Below, piece after piece: positions 36,501-43,925 of a stretch of 64,000 bases of DNA. Numbering within the stretch: the stretch's first letter is position 1; every line of letters starts with the position of its first letter. Below the pieces are notes generated by a model that saw only the letters and a program-made list of their open reading frames with translations, was not told the origin of the DNA and searched no databases. The position numbers and the translations under genes were made by a program. This DNA is from Euborellia annulipes (lineage: Eukaryota; Arthropoda; Insecta; Dermaptera; Anisolabididae): contig JAKCPI010026206.1 in assembly GCA_023213315.1 (NCBI GenBank), forward strand, positions 124,001 through 188,000, given 5' to 3'.

Positions 36501-37419
36501 CAAGGGGGGTCATCATGCCCCGGGCGCTACTCACAAAGGGGCGCCAAATGGTCGGGAAAACAAAAAATTGCTAGATAATTTTGTCTCAAATTTAAAGCCT
36601 AGCTTGAGCCTATGACTTTATTTATTTTACTTTATTTATTTATTAATTTGCGAATATATGTTACATATAATATTATATGGTTTTCGAATGGAGGGGGGGG
36701 GGCGCTAAAAAGGTATTCTGCCCCGGGCGCGAGTTAAGCTCGCTACGCCACTGTAACAGTGGTTTATTTGTAAAAATTATAACGTTTCGGCCACTCATTT
36801 TGTGGCCTTCTTTAGGTACAATTCAGCTAATATTATAAAGACTAAAATATATATACAAAAAACGATTTTTTCTCAACTATTTCAATTAAGATTGTCACAG
36901 ATGTAACAACTTTTATAATTTTGGCTGAATTGTACCTGAAGAAGGCTACAGTATAAACAGTAACTCAATACTGTTTATACTTTTGTCAATCAAATGTTTT
37001 TACTTGATTACCTAAGATAAGAGAAATCTGTGTGCTGTGCGGTCAGTCACACCAGATTTTTATAATAAAAATTTCACAATTTGTTTTCTTTGTTCACTTT
37101 TGTATTTTTCTATAATCAAATTCCAAGATGTCCTTTATAAGAATCCTAAAAGAAAGTTAAAACAAAATCAATAGCAACTCTTTTGACTCACCCTGTATTT
37201 AGGCTTTTCCTGCCCAAATGAACTAAATAATTCAAAATTAAAATGTTTTTTTTTTTGTAGTTATGGACAAATAAATTGAATGTTTTGGATAGAGATTTCT
37301 GGAACGAGCATTCAATGGAGACAAGTGCGATGCCCAACATTCATGATATCAATAAAATTGAATGGATTCGTGTGATGTATACTCTGCCAGTGATGCACAC
37401 TCAAGACGCTCTTATGTGA
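6324..37419 (+). CDS. ADCY10: Soluble adenylyl cyclase type 10, whole gene (31 exons)
   Basis: The gene makes cAMP from ATP. In the known family it is bicarbonate- and calcium-responsive and found in cytosol, cilia and sperm. The order of parts is diagnostic: two class III cyclase domains (C1 16734-20344, C2 22798-24832), a P-loop NTPase (25878-27504) and a long helical tail to a TGA at 37417-37419. I rebuilt the exons from homology and splice sites. All junctions are phase-compatible and the lengths sum to 5,100 nt, about 1,699 aa, near the 1,610 aa of human ADCY10. Introns run from 54 bp to 10 kb, and the long ones are full of mobile elements. The first two exons are the least certain part, because they have no family motif. 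The gene is convergent with the minus-strand genes downstream. C2 and Walker B show unusual substitutions, described separately. Confidence 0.93.
7251..8329. repeat. 1.08-kb near-perfect palindrome (fold-back element)
   Basis: The left end 'tatatgggtcattcc' is mirrored by 'ggaatgacccatata' at the right end. Similarity between the arms continues for about 430-500 bp with few mismatches (for example ccccgcggatttcgctga / tcagcgaaatccgcgggg, and gatgtgccgacgaatgc / gcaatcgtcggcacatc). The centre lies at about 7690-7880. The AT-flanked ends suggest a TA target. ORFs inside are artefacts of the arms. Confidence 0.93.
8333..8610. mobile_element. One-ended copy of a hAT-like element (family of 49614-50006)
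   Basis: The copy begins 'caggggcgccggaacg', the same terminus as one end of the element at 49614-50006 in inverted sense, and shares about 200 bp of AT-rich body with it. No matching right end was found, so it is probably truncated. Confidence 0.6.
8763..9010 (+). repeat. tRNA-derived SINE, full length
   Basis: The parts are a head (ccctcaggcttggtgtagt), a B box (ggttcggacccc), a short or deleted hairpin (ccaaatgg), 'gcctggaccccc', the 'cctgagttgacgaaaagac' body, a TG-rich run and an A-rich tail. Confidence 0.85.
9778..10079. mobile_element. hAT-like element with 'cagtggtttccaaac' ends
   Basis: The left terminus is cagtggtttccaaac and the right terminus is gtttggaaaacgctg, inverted and near identical. 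The inside is AT-rich with C-runs. I found no clear 8-bp duplication (cttcaaat versus gtctctat), so the boundaries may have decayed. Confidence 0.6.
10678..10934. repeat. Fold-back element with paired hammerhead motifs
   Basis: Inverted arms begin 'tagaaggagaataaaaag' and end with its approximate complement. The left arm (minus strand, 10733-10778) carries CTGAAGA, helix II ggccc/ggacc, GAAA, CGTC: an intact hammerhead core. The right arm (plus, 10840-10885) has CTGAAAA and GAAATGTC, so it has decayed. Confidence 0.75.
11772..11852 (-). repeat. tRNA-like sequence (A box / B box)
   Basis: The minus strand reads 'tagccaaaggg' (A-box-like), followed about 40 nt later by 'tgttcaaatcc' (B-box-like). 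The acceptor ends do not pair convincingly, so it is more likely a SINE relic than a working tRNA. Confidence 0.4.
12513..12545. repeat. CT microsatellite
   Basis: A run of CCCT then CT repeats. It generates a spurious RE-rich minus-strand ORF. Confidence 0.9.
12885..14760. repeat. Split fold-back element, interrupted by a hAT element
   Basis: The arm at about 12930-13330 is mirrored at about 14335-14715 (cctcatcacgtctag / ctagacgtgataagg; ggacacccctaatgc / gtattaggggtgtcc; ccccttaaaatatgc / gcgtatttttaagggg). Its centre is interrupted by the element at 13441-14287. Outer ends are blurred. Confidence 0.8.
13441..14287. mobile_element. hAT-like element inserted in a fold-back and itself carrying another repeat
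   Basis: The ends are 'ccgtgtttcccaacc' and 'ggttgagaaccactg'. The flanks 'ttttagat' (13433-13440) and 'atttagat' (14288-14295) match at 7 of 8 bases. A copy of the 'tatagagagaaagtatt' repeat family occupies 13660-14210. The GC-rich 'gcaccc' sub-terminal sequence fits a common hAT terminus style. Confidence 0.8.
15316..15405 (+). repeat. tRNA-derived SINE, internally deleted
   Basis: The head (ccctcgggcttg ... gtcgcgggttcgg) is fused directly to the TG-rich tail and an A run, so the hairpin and body are lost. Confidence 0.7.
16013..16080. repeat. Poly-C / poly-G / poly-A / poly-C / poly-G tract
   Basis: Consecutive homopolymer runs sit at the centre of the fold-back. They may be real or an assembly or consensus artefact. 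Confidence 0.8.
16180..16240 (+). ncRNA. Candidate type I hammerhead ribozyme (sense to ADCY10)
   Basis: The core CTGAAGA (16192-16198), helix II, GAAA, ACGT and C17 (16226) are all present, and helix I is supported as described for the host element. It lies in the ADCY10 intron about 500 bp before exon 3. Helix III is only the palindromic ACGT, which in known short animal hammerheads implies cleavage as a dimer. Activity is untested. Confidence 0.7.
16734..20768 (+). CDS. ADCY10: ADCY10 exons 3-8: cyclase domain C1 and linker
   Basis: The exons are 16734-16869 (an alternative acceptor at 16725 adds three codons), 16930-17067, 17127-17264, 18344-18558, 20260-20344 and 20703-20768. The protein reads FLPDTLL, then IIFVSDMSGLHALAEKF, which aligns with the human MFVDISGFTAMTEKF motif, then IKFSGDSLMALW and VKIGISAGNI. 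Both metal-binding aspartates are kept (D113, D163), as is the lysine equivalent to human K95 (K159). The human bicarbonate-contacting R176 corresponds to K242, a conservative change. Two introns are only 59-60 bp. The 18559-20259 intron holds a SINE, a mariner-like element and a hammerhead fold-back. C1 looks catalytically competent at its metal site. Confidence 0.93.
18988..19068. mobile_element. Mariner-like mini-element (deleted), TA-flanked
   Basis: The terminal inverted repeats 'cagtgagggacaatattaag' are flanked by TA on both sides. Almost nothing lies between the arms. It is the same family as 59835-60044. Confidence 0.8.
19347..19612 (-). repeat. tRNA-derived SINE, full length, minus strand
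   Basis: Read on the minus strand: head, A box with 'gttagcgtgctaacc', B box 'gggttcggacccc', hairpin 'gccatctggataccagatgg', 'gcctggaccc', 'ctgagctgccgaaaagac', TG-rich stretch and A tail. Confidence 0.88.
19882..20200. repeat. Fold-back with variant hammerheads (ATAT helix III)
   Basis: Arms start 'agtaaaggggttgg' and are mirrored at the right end. The left arm (minus, 19940-19990) reads CTGAAGA, helix II gatgtg/cgcatc, GAAA, TATC. The right arm (plus, 20095-20140) is the same but with altered helix II. Here the usual ACGT after GAA is ATAT, still palindromic. Helix I pairs ggca/tgcc. Confidence 0.8.
20388..20642. mobile_element. hAT-type mini-element with perfect 8-bp TSD
   Basis: The ends 'cataggcgtagccagg' and 'ccggctacgcctatg' are inverted. 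Flanks are 'attacaat' at 20380-20387 and 20643-20650. Sub-terminal G/C runs are present and there is no ORF. It lies in an ADCY10 intron. Confidence 0.92.
20983..21880. mobile_element. hAT-type element, 898 bp, perfect 8-bp TSD
   Basis: The ends 'cagggccggaactagg' and 'ctagatccggccttg' are flanked by 'aatagaag' at 20975-20982 and 21881-21888. The body is G-rich and low in complexity. Its ORFs (e.g. 21198, 21596) have no recognisable domain. Confidence 0.92.
22243..22318 (-). repeat. tRNA-like sequence
   Basis: The minus strand has 'agaggttaagcagatatgct' then 'actcgggttcgagttcc', a good B box. A related sequence with the same 'caactcgggttc' arm occurs at 61719-61795, so both probably belong to a second tRNA-derived repeat. 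Confidence 0.45.
22798..24832 (+). CDS. ADCY10: ADCY10 exons 9-12: cyclase domain C2
   Basis: The exons are 22798-22883, 23426-23562, 24202-24398 and 24592-24832. The region aligns without gaps to human C2 around EAYTIVA, IIFMNIFG, VTVGISSG and YSGLVGH, then EYAVIGYPV. Compared with human residues, K334 corresponds to R415, T405 to A486, N412 to L493 and R416 to Y497. In class III cyclases the Asn/Arg pair supports the transition state, so the main site may be weakened unless R496, one position away, takes over. That reading of function is inference. Confidence 0.92.
23613..23983. mobile_element. hAT-like element, left end clear
   Basis: It begins 'cagtgattcccaacctgg', a typical hAT-style terminus. 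Its body (23680-23920) is nearly identical to the outer element at 30330-30903 and carries the uninterrupted sequence 'gtcggtatcgaggggcg', the empty site for the insertion at 30647. The right end is unclear. Confidence 0.65.
25878..27504 (+). CDS. ADCY10: ADCY10 exons 13-16: P-loop NTPase domain
   Basis: The exons are 25878-26130, 26660-26869, 26924-27198 and 27333-27504. Walker A is GEEGSGKS (residues 587-594). Walker B reads LAILIDNGEFID (709-720), where human has IIFIIDEAQFVD, so the glutamate expected after the aspartate is asparagine (N715). The 54-bp intron 26870-26923 is the shortest in the gene. The first exon begins close to a hAT-like end at 25780-25845. In the family this domain is regulatory and poorly understood. 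Confidence 0.92.
27886..28171. mobile_element. hAT-type mini-element, 286 bp
   Basis: The ends 'catgggcgaacccagcg' and 'cctgggtacgcccatg' are inverted. Flanks 'agtccagc' (27878-27885) and 'agtctagc' (28172-28179) match at 7 of 8. It is a close sister of 32908-33208. Confidence 0.88.
28519..30080 (+). CDS. ADCY10: ADCY10 exons 17-22: post-NTPase region
   Basis: The exons are 28519-28603, 28694-28834, 28900-29052, 29109-29344, 29546-29669 and 29880-30080. The stretch LKCSSAIGFFFTRALL matches the human VRCAAIIGLTFTTELL region. FQKAAYELLNEEQK matches MQKTAYELWLKDQR and is followed by a CYFC pair like the human CDHC. This places the exons directly after the ATPase domain in the family order. The region is probably alpha-helical, and I see no catalytic motif. 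Confidence 0.9.
30330..30903. mobile_element. hAT-type element with perfect 8-bp TSD, hosting a second one
   Basis: The outer ends are 'cagcggggtaactag' and 'ggatacgccactg', flanked by 'cttccaag' at 30322-30329 and 30904-30911. Inside, 30647-30854 is a second element with ends 'catgggcgtaac' and 'gttaagcccgtg' and flanks 'gtatcgac'/'gtatcgag'. Confidence 0.9.
31192..32112 (+). CDS. ADCY10: ADCY10 exons 23-26: helical repeat region
   Basis: The exons are 31192-31304, 31366-31420, 31479-31720 and 31847-32112. The 55-nt exon is flanked by introns of 58-61 bp. The sequence looks TPR-like and helical (YYLLESTKRYIRVQNLSRA; LKAALLGMIYAVVSNAP). The last exon ends in phase 2 at 'gagaa|gtatat' and joins the acceptor at 33905 to give EKLVNGKIVEAIML, which resembles human LNKLIMGHLDLAIEL. 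Confidence 0.88.
32280..32400 (-). repeat. Solo arm with a decayed hammerhead motif
   Basis: The minus strand reads ATGAAGA (core C replaced by A), helix II ggtcg/cgacc, GAAA, CGTC. No mirrored arm was seen. Confidence 0.55.
32908..33208. mobile_element. hAT-type mini-element, sister of 27886-28171
   Basis: The ends 'catgggcgtacccagcg' and 'cgcccatg' are flanked by 'tactagtc' (32900-32907) and 'tactagac' (33209-33216). The internal sequence is nearly identical to the copy at 27886. Confidence 0.88.
33905..37419 (+). CDS. ADCY10: ADCY10 exons 27-31: C-terminal tail and stop
   Basis: The exons are 33905-34025, 34788-35059, 35126-35359, 35806-35944 and 37261-37419 (stop TGA). The similarity to human ADCY10 is continuous in order: helical repeats, then LRPRYLFLWAYLKLL (human CPRLYHLMAYVCIL) and ALKLCNQMGNLKEYNW (human ALRLSETQGNILEKCW). 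The frame closes exactly at the TGA. An AATAAA at about 37575 could serve polyadenylation. Confidence 0.9.
34050..34565 (+). repeat. tRNA-like head followed by a higher-GC unique block
   Basis: 'tctggtgtagggtgtcggct' (A-box-like) and 'tgttcaaatcctggg' (B-box-like) are followed, after 34145-34170, by about 390 bp less AT-rich than its surroundings and without obvious repeats. It could be a long tRNA-derived SINE or a captured sequence. No ORF of note is present. Confidence 0.4.
36445..36970. repeat. Fold-back hammerhead-type element interrupted by a hAT
   Basis: 'gattttcggtttaac' (36458-36472) continues, after the inserted element 36477-36753, as 'gtggtttatttgtaaaaatt' and a minus-strand decayed hammerhead (CTAAAGA, ggccac/gtggcc, GAAA, CGTT, 36781-36820). 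The right arm (about 36920) is broken. A second copy lies uninterrupted at 45640-45755. Confidence 0.75.
36477..36753. mobile_element. hAT-type mini-element, 277 bp, perfect 8-bp TSD
   Basis: The ends 'caatggcgtagcgaagg' and 'ctcgctacgccactg' are inverted. Flanks are 'taacagtg' at 36469-36476 and 36754-36761. The empty site is readable at 45724-45745 on the minus strand (ggtttaactgtggtttattt). Confidence 0.95.
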
Positions 37420-37759
37420 ATGTTAACTACAAATTTACTTTTTTTTTTTTTTTTTAATTTCAATTTATTTTTAATTAATATTTCACAAACTTTATGAAAG
37501 AAAATACTCATGTTATGTTAAATATTTTATTAATCTTGTATTATGTGATAATTCATTTCTAATTCATTCTTCATTAATAAAAATAACATTATTTCAAAGA
37601 AGGTATTTCTCTGTTTAAAAAGATTTTTCCCGAAGAAATTCCCTAGAACAAAAAAAGAAGCAAATATAGGTAAGATTTCACAAAAATTATATTGTATGGC
37701 TGTGTTTTAATATAAAATTAGTTTAAATTATATAATATTTATATAATTTTATGTTTTGC

Positions 37760-38070
37760 AAGATAGATTTTCATAGATTGAGGGCGTTGGTTGTTGAATT
37801 TACTCAACGTTTCGGCTCTTCTTTTGAAGCCATTTTCAAGAGTGTTGAAATAGCAATAGTGAAGGTGGGTTGTTTTCTGGATCAGTCGATGTCTCAGAGG
37901 TTTGAATTTGTCTCTGAAACATCCACTGACCCTAATCCCATATTCTTGAAAATGGCTAGAAAAGTAGAGCCGAAACGTCGAGTAAATCACAAAATCCAAA
38001 GCGATTCAACCAGAAAAATATTTTCTTCCCATACACACAGCCGCAGAAACCTGCCAAAATATATATATAT
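37760..38070. repeat. Fold-back relic with 'gccgaaacgtcgagtaa' arms
   Basis: The left arm 'caacgtttcggctcttc' (37806) is mirrored by 'agagccgaaacgtcgag' (37968). A related single arm lies at 40344-40465. The hammerhead core is replaced by 'cttgaaaatggc', so these are decayed or diverged relatives. Confidence 0.6.
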
Positions 38071-38479
38071 CAGCGTTCTAATTAGTAAGTGCCTAACTCC
38101 ATTTTTGTTTATTTTTCAGGAGAGCCAAAAAACATTTCATTGTCATTGTTAGAGCCCCTATTAAACACTTTTCGTACAGCAACTTTTCGAACTGAAAAAT
38201 TTGAATTACGCTCTTACCCAGTTCAGGGCACAAGGATATTTTTCAACAGAAAATACAAAAAAATGATTTTCCAAAAAAAAATGGAGTTAGGTACTTTACT
38301 AATTAGAGCGTTGATATATATATATTTAAGAATATAAAATTACATTTTAAAATAAATTAGAATTTAATAGCAAGATTATCGAATATCTCAAGTTAGGGGT
38401 TATATATATAGAACCGAAACTCCTCAACCACGCTGATTTTTCGGCAAGGATGTAGGAGGGGAAAAATAAAAACACAAAG

Positions 38480-39260
38480 TTTTATATTTTTACTTTCTCT
38501 TAGCCTATATATGAAATATATAGAGAGAGAAAGTATTGCGATCATGTCAAAAATTCGATGTCGAGATTTTGATGGATATACATGTTTTGAGGTCCCCTGA
38601 GTCCAAAAAAGTGGGTCCCGCAAATTGGTCTGTGTGTATGTATGTGTGTGTGTGTGTATGTATGTATGTGTGGACAGATTTTTAGCATGAAGGAATTGAG
38701 CTACCGGATTGAAATTTTATATTTAACTTAGGTACCTTCCCACACGCTCAAAATAAGCTTTTGAACAAAATCGGCCAAAAAGTACTAGTACTTTACTGAT
38801 GTACTTTTTCAGTTTTTTTCGATTTTCTCAAAATTCCCTCCAAGGATTTTTTTAAAATTCAAAAATCAATTATTTTTTAGATGCTCTTTAAAATGTATAT
38901 TCTCATTTTGCCGTTGAAATCTTCTGAAGACCACTTTACTCTTGTTCTTTTAGCATGAAGGAATTGAGCTACCGGATTGAAATTTTATATTTAACTTAGG
39001 TACCTTCCCACACGCTCAAAATAAGCTTTTGAACAAAATCGGCCAAAAAGTACTAGTACTTTACTGATGTACTTTTTCAGTTTTTTTCGATTTTCTCAAA
39101 ATTCCCTCCAAGGATTTTTTTTAAAATTCAAAAATCAATTATTTTTTAGATGCTCTTTAAAATGTATATTCTCATTTTGCCGTTGAAATCTTCTGGAGAC
39201 CACTTTACTCTTGTTCTTCATAGGAAAGATAGAAATGGTTGCCATGGTAACGGAATTTAA
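38480..39260 (+). repeat. Repeat-family copy with an internal 268-bp tandem duplication
   Basis: It runs from 'tatagagagagaaagtatt' to 'ccatggtaacgg'. The part from 38681 (tttagcatgaagg) is repeated from 38949 with almost no differences, so the duplication is recent. Confidence 0.85.
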
Positions 39261-39665
39261 ATCTTTTTCTTTTTATTAGATTAAAAATCAATTATTATTT
39301 AAATTCCCATTTATTTGTGTCTTTAATTGCTTAGGAGAAAACATATATATATCTCTCTCTCTCACTTGCAAACATTATCGCCTGTCTCTCCGCCTTCTCT
39401 CATAGGCCTAATGTTAATTTCCTATAGGGATTTTTATGTTAATTTCGATTCAAAAGGGGGTCCCTTTGAAACTTTTTAGGCATTTAAAATTTTTTTCCAA
39501 TTCTTATGAAATTTTGTATTTATTTACGATTCTCTATTGTGTATAAAATGTCCAAATATGAGATTAAAATTTTTAAAAATAACCATAGTTTATTTCAAGC
39601 AGTCAACATTTAAAATCCAAGTTTGAAACTAAGGTGCTATCGGAAACTAAATATATCTCGACACA

Positions 39666-39756
39666 AAAAATCTGGTGTGACCAGCACAGTGGCAACTTTC
39701 TCTTACCGAAGGGTAAGAGAAAGTTGTGTGCTGTGCGCCAGTCACACCAGATTTTT
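39666..39756. repeat. Hairpin cassette, 91 bp
   Basis: A long stem starts 'aaaaatctggtgtgac' and ends with its complement. The inner stem 'actttctcttacc' / 'ggtaagagaaagt' has a loop of only a few bases. Confidence 0.85.
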
Positions 39757-40031
39757 CCAAATGAGTTTAATTCCTAATATTTCGAAGGTACAAAGGCTCT
39801 TCTTTTTCAGAGCAAGCTCATTTTACACTCTGCTAACATTACAATAACAGCCAAGATTTTTTGCATAAACAAAGCCATTTGACCTCGATAACTCCAGTGA
39901 ACGAAAAATCAGCGTGGTTGAGGAGGTTCGGTTCTATAATTCTCTCTGCATCACATTAAGCTTTAATATATATATATAGTATGATTTTACGATAAATAAG
40001 TCTAAATTGAACATTTTGTAAAATTACCTAG

Positions 40032-40344
40032 AGAGAAGGGAGTTAGGAGGTAATGATGGAGGAGGGTTGCTTACAGGGTCGCAGTCCTGCTGACCCCAAG
40101 TCAGTATGTATGCCTCAGAGGAGTGGATTTGTTTCTGAGATCTAGAGGAATGTTGGTTGGGTGTAATCGAGTTTGTTTTTGATTTAGGTTGACTTTGAAG
40201 CCTTGAACCCAAACCGAAGACAAACACAACCAATCTACATCTCAGAGATAAATCCACGCCTCTGAGGCTTCCACCAAACTGACCAGCAGGTCTGCGACCC
40301 TGTAAACAACCCTCCTCCATCATTACCTCCTAACTCCCTTCTCT
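40032..40344. repeat. 313-bp palindrome
   Basis: The left end 'agagaagggagttagg' is mirrored by 'cctaactcccttctct'. Inner parts also pair (gcctcagaggagtgga / tccacgcctctgaggc). Confidence 0.85.
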
Positions 40345-40477
40345 ATTGAAAATGGCTCTAAAAGGAGAGCCGAAACGTCAAGTAAATATCAACATCACAG
40401 GCGACTTAACCCGAGAAAGTTTATCTTCGCATACACCCGGTAGCGGAAACCTTCCAGAACAATATATATATATATAT

Positions 40478-41713
40478 ATATATGGTTATTCTACAAAAAT
40501 GAGTTAACTTCGCGTAATTGCAAATAATTCAGTGACTACCAAACATATTGCCTTTTTTTAAACATCTTCTTCTTTCTTAGTCTTATTCCCGCAATCGGCG
40601 GAATGGGTTTTTTGCGACCGGAAGAAATAGAATAGGCCGGCCCGTCGCACGGTCTGACAGTTGAAAATATAGAAGGAAGGGACAGACATGTAAAGAGCAG
40701 GACTGCCAGTCCCAGCTCGGGTAGCTCGTGGTCGCTATCCACGTACCCACAAGCTGTGGGACCTGAGACATTTTTTTTTAAATAAGTTAATAGAAAAAGT
40801 TAATAATTTTTGGGCACTCATGATAAATATTGAAATTTTAAAAAATTTGTAAATAATCATCTTTTTAACCCTAAAAATTCAATTCCCTGGGATGTACCTG
40901 CTCAAAAAGGGGTTATCCATCTTTTATATACTTTTATTGATATTTTTGTGTCGACGATCCGCAAGTAAACACTCAATTCGTCAGTCCCTAGCCTCTAAAT
41001 GCAAACTTATTTTAACCTATTAGATTTACATCATTATTACCCATAACGATATAATCTAAGATACTTTATTAAGCATTGGTAAATCATAAATTTTGATTTT
41101 TAAATAGATTTACATTATTTTTTTTTTATTTCAAAGTCGCGTACCTCGATCCGAGCGTCAGTCCCTTGGCTTATGTTAAATTTGAAAAATATTATACACT
41201 GTTGATGAAATAATTATGTTTTATATAAGTTTAGGGTGTAAAGATGGCATTGGTGCCCAAATACCGGGCGTTATCCATCTTTTATATACTATTATTGTTA
41301 TTTTTGTGTTGACGATCAGCATGAAAACACTCAATTCGTCAGTCCCTAGCTAAGTAATATTTTGGAAATTTATTAATAATTATTTCAACTAGATACTGGA
41401 TTTGCTGTCTTTTCGTTGTTATATTTAATATATAAAAGAAAAAAAAAAGTATTCCATATCAATTAGCAGATTTTTTGTTTTATATCAAAAACGTCATTCC
41501 CTTGGCGTCTGACCCTTGTTCGTTTTTCAACCGTAAAGCTAAGAGGCTGATGAGCTTATATATAAAATAAAAAAATCTGAGTGTTACTATATGGATACAA
41601 TAAAATTAACTTATTGTCTATAAAAATCATTACAAACAATTGAAATCAAAGTTACAAATTGTGCATTTCAAATTCGACCCAAATTAACCCATTTTTGTAG
41701 AATAACCAATATA
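40478..41713. mobile_element. 1.2-kb TIR element, class unclear
   Basis: The ends 'tatggttattctacaaaaat' and its approximate complement ending 'gaataaccaatata' lie in TA-rich flanks. Inside, an 80-bp segment (atccatcttttatatact ... cagtccctagc) occurs twice, at 40917 and 41273. No transposase ORF is present. Confidence 0.6.
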
Positions 41714-41837
41714 TATAATATTTTGTTATAGGACCTTAAATTACGAATCAGATATTCACGCCAATTTTTTCTTATAACTATCAAAATGCAGTTTAGATTA
41801 GTATAATATATTCAATGAGAGTAAAATTACTTGACGA

Positions 41838-42113
41838 TTATCTTACCACTCCAAGACTAAAGAGTAGAAAGCTGAATCCACCGACGAGAGTGAGATTATT
41901 TGTACGTTGTCTCTGTTCATTCCACGTTTTCCAGCTTCCTTGCGGTACCGGCATATGATCCATCGTTGTATGCTTAAACGATGGATCATGATGGTAACAT
42001 CGTCTTGAAATTCTCTTCGGGACTAAATAAATAAATAATTAATATATTTCTTAAAATTTTATAATATAAAATACATTTAACTTACCAAATTTCTTTAAAA
42101 TTTGAGTAAACAT
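41838..42113 (-). CDS. Small prag01-like mitochondrial protein (two exons, 3' end uncertain)
   Basis: Exon 1 is 42086-42113 (ATG at 42113, MFTQILKKF, donor ggtaag). Exon 2 runs from 42022 to 41847, after 'tttatttag'. The splice gives a basic, Arg/Lys-rich start and then MPVPQGSWKTWNEQRQ, followed by a hydrophobic stretch LTLVGGFSFLLFSLGV. The PVPQGSW motif, tail helix and size fit the arthropod 'deltamethrin resistance protein prag01' family of small mitochondrial proteins. A good donor (gtaaga) follows GV, so a last exon may lie downstream; I could not find it. Without splicing there the frame ends at TAA 41838-41840. The basic N terminus suggests a mitochondrial presequence. Function is not established from sequence. 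Confidence 0.7.
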
Positions 42114-42510
42114 TTTATATAAAGTTGTCTCGTGAAGTGATGTTAACAAATGAATGCGAAAGGGCAAAGAGGAGTTGGCAGAGAGAAAGGGAATGCTCTT
42201 CTAAATATATATACAACTAACGTTTGGGGATTGCGGAATGAAGGGGGGGAGAGGGGGGGATTAAATGTTAGAATAAAAAAAATATAATTAAAAAAAATGA
42301 TTAATTTAATTATTTAAGAAAAAATCAAACTTTTTGTTATATAAAAAACATACAATTTTTAATTATGAAATATAAAAAGGTTGTGATCATTTGAAAATAA
42401 TAAGTTAATATCTTTGATTTCTATTATAACTGAAGAATTTAAGATATCTAATTTCACTAGGCGGCATGAAAAAAAGCTCCGGGATAATTTCTTCAGATTC
42501 TTAAGTACAA

Positions 42511-43735
42511 TGACCTCCTGAATCCAAATATTACCTCCGTTTTACCCCATCAGGTACCGTTTTCGGGGAACAGCCCCCCCCCCCCACTTATTTTCACCCA
42601 TTTTCGTTAATTTTAGGCTTCATGAATTAAATTGGGAAAGATGAAAAGGAATATTTTAACTAGATAGAGCCTTGTTTGAAAAAGATGGAATTTTTTCAAT
42701 CAATGCTCAGGCTGTTCAGTAGCCAGTCAATATATCGTTTAAGGTAGCAAGTTTGCGAGATATGTTTGTGCTTAAGATTGGGCAAAATTGCACCCTCTGG
42801 AGTCGAATCAGGACCTTGGGCCGGCGCCCTAGGATAAGGGTAGTCCACCCGCCGCCTGGAGGTCCTGATTCGACTCCAGGAGGTGCAATTTTGCCCAATC
42901 TTAAGGAATATTTTAGCCTTAATATTTCTTAGACTTCTCTAGCGAATGAAAAGTTCAAAAACATGAACACTTGGATCCAAGGGGTGGATGTGGGGAGGAT
43001 TTTGTCCTTAAATTGCAAAAAATTCTATTAAAAATGATCAATTTTTTTTTTTTTTTTCTTCGCAATTTTTTCACTGATTTTCTACATATTCCAGCTAACA
43101 GACCACCCTCATCCTTCCTTGAACACAAAATATATATACTGTATATATATATATATATATATATGATAAAGCGAGTCATGTGATTCCGAAGCCCTCGCAA
43201 GGAGATGGAAGATTCACAGCTAGCTCCACGCTGCTCAGTCGGTCGAATTCGCAAATATGAGTTTATAACTATCTAGCGGATCTTTACCAATTTAGAATCA
43301 TGTCTACAGATCCTTCTAAGTCCTTCTATATTTGCGAATTCGACCGACTGTGCTGCGTGGAGCTGTGAATCTTCCATCTTCTTGCGACGGCTTCGGAATC
43401 GTTCACACCTTACCGACTTGGATGAAGGGGGTTTGTTAGATGGAATATGTATAAAATCAGTGAAAAAATTGCGGAAAAATAGAAAAAATCGATCATATTT
43501 AATGATTTTTTTGTAATTTAAAGCACAAAATCCTCCCCCCCCCTGAATTCAAATGTTGATCTTTTCACCTGTCTAGACCTTCTGAAGAAATATTAAAGCT
43601 AAAATATTTCTTTACGTCCCTTCATAGCCCTAAAATTAATGAAAGAGGTGGAAATAAGTAGGGGGCTGTCCCCCGAAAACGGTACGTAGTGGGGTAAAAC
43701 GGAGGTCATATTTGGAATCAGGAGGTCATTTTTCT
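42511..43735. repeat. 1.2-kb fold-back element with inner palindromes
   Basis: The outer arm 'atgacctcctgaatcc' / 'ggaatcaggaggtcat' pairs, as do 'gttttaccccatcagg', 'accgttttcgggg' and 'aaaatcctccc' with their mirrors. Two further palindromes are nested: 42777-42905 (attgggcaaaattgcacc arms, with 'gagtcgaatcagg') and 43183-43405 (ccatcttcttgcgac / aagccctcgcaaggagatgg-like arms). It lies between the prag01-like gene and PSMD6. Confidence 0.85.
43139..43164. repeat. TA microsatellite
   Basis: A run of TA dinucleotides, mostly uninterrupted. Confidence 0.9.
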
Positions 43736-43925
43736 TTCAAGGAATTAGGTCGGGACTCGAAAGAAAATTTTATTTTGCCGACTAGTGTGATTTATTTCTT
43801 TTTCAAAACTGACACAATCGCTTTGAAGTAATCAGAAATAATTTCTCTCTCGATTATTTTCTATAATTTCTTTATTAAGAATCAAGTGAAATTAAAAAAA
43901 AATATTTTTTTATCATAATACAATT

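Noticed and set aside
37751..38152. 133-codon plus-strand ORF after ADCY10
   Set aside because: It covers a fold-back relic (gccgaaacgtcgagtaa arms); the ADCY10 frame already closes at 37417-37419.
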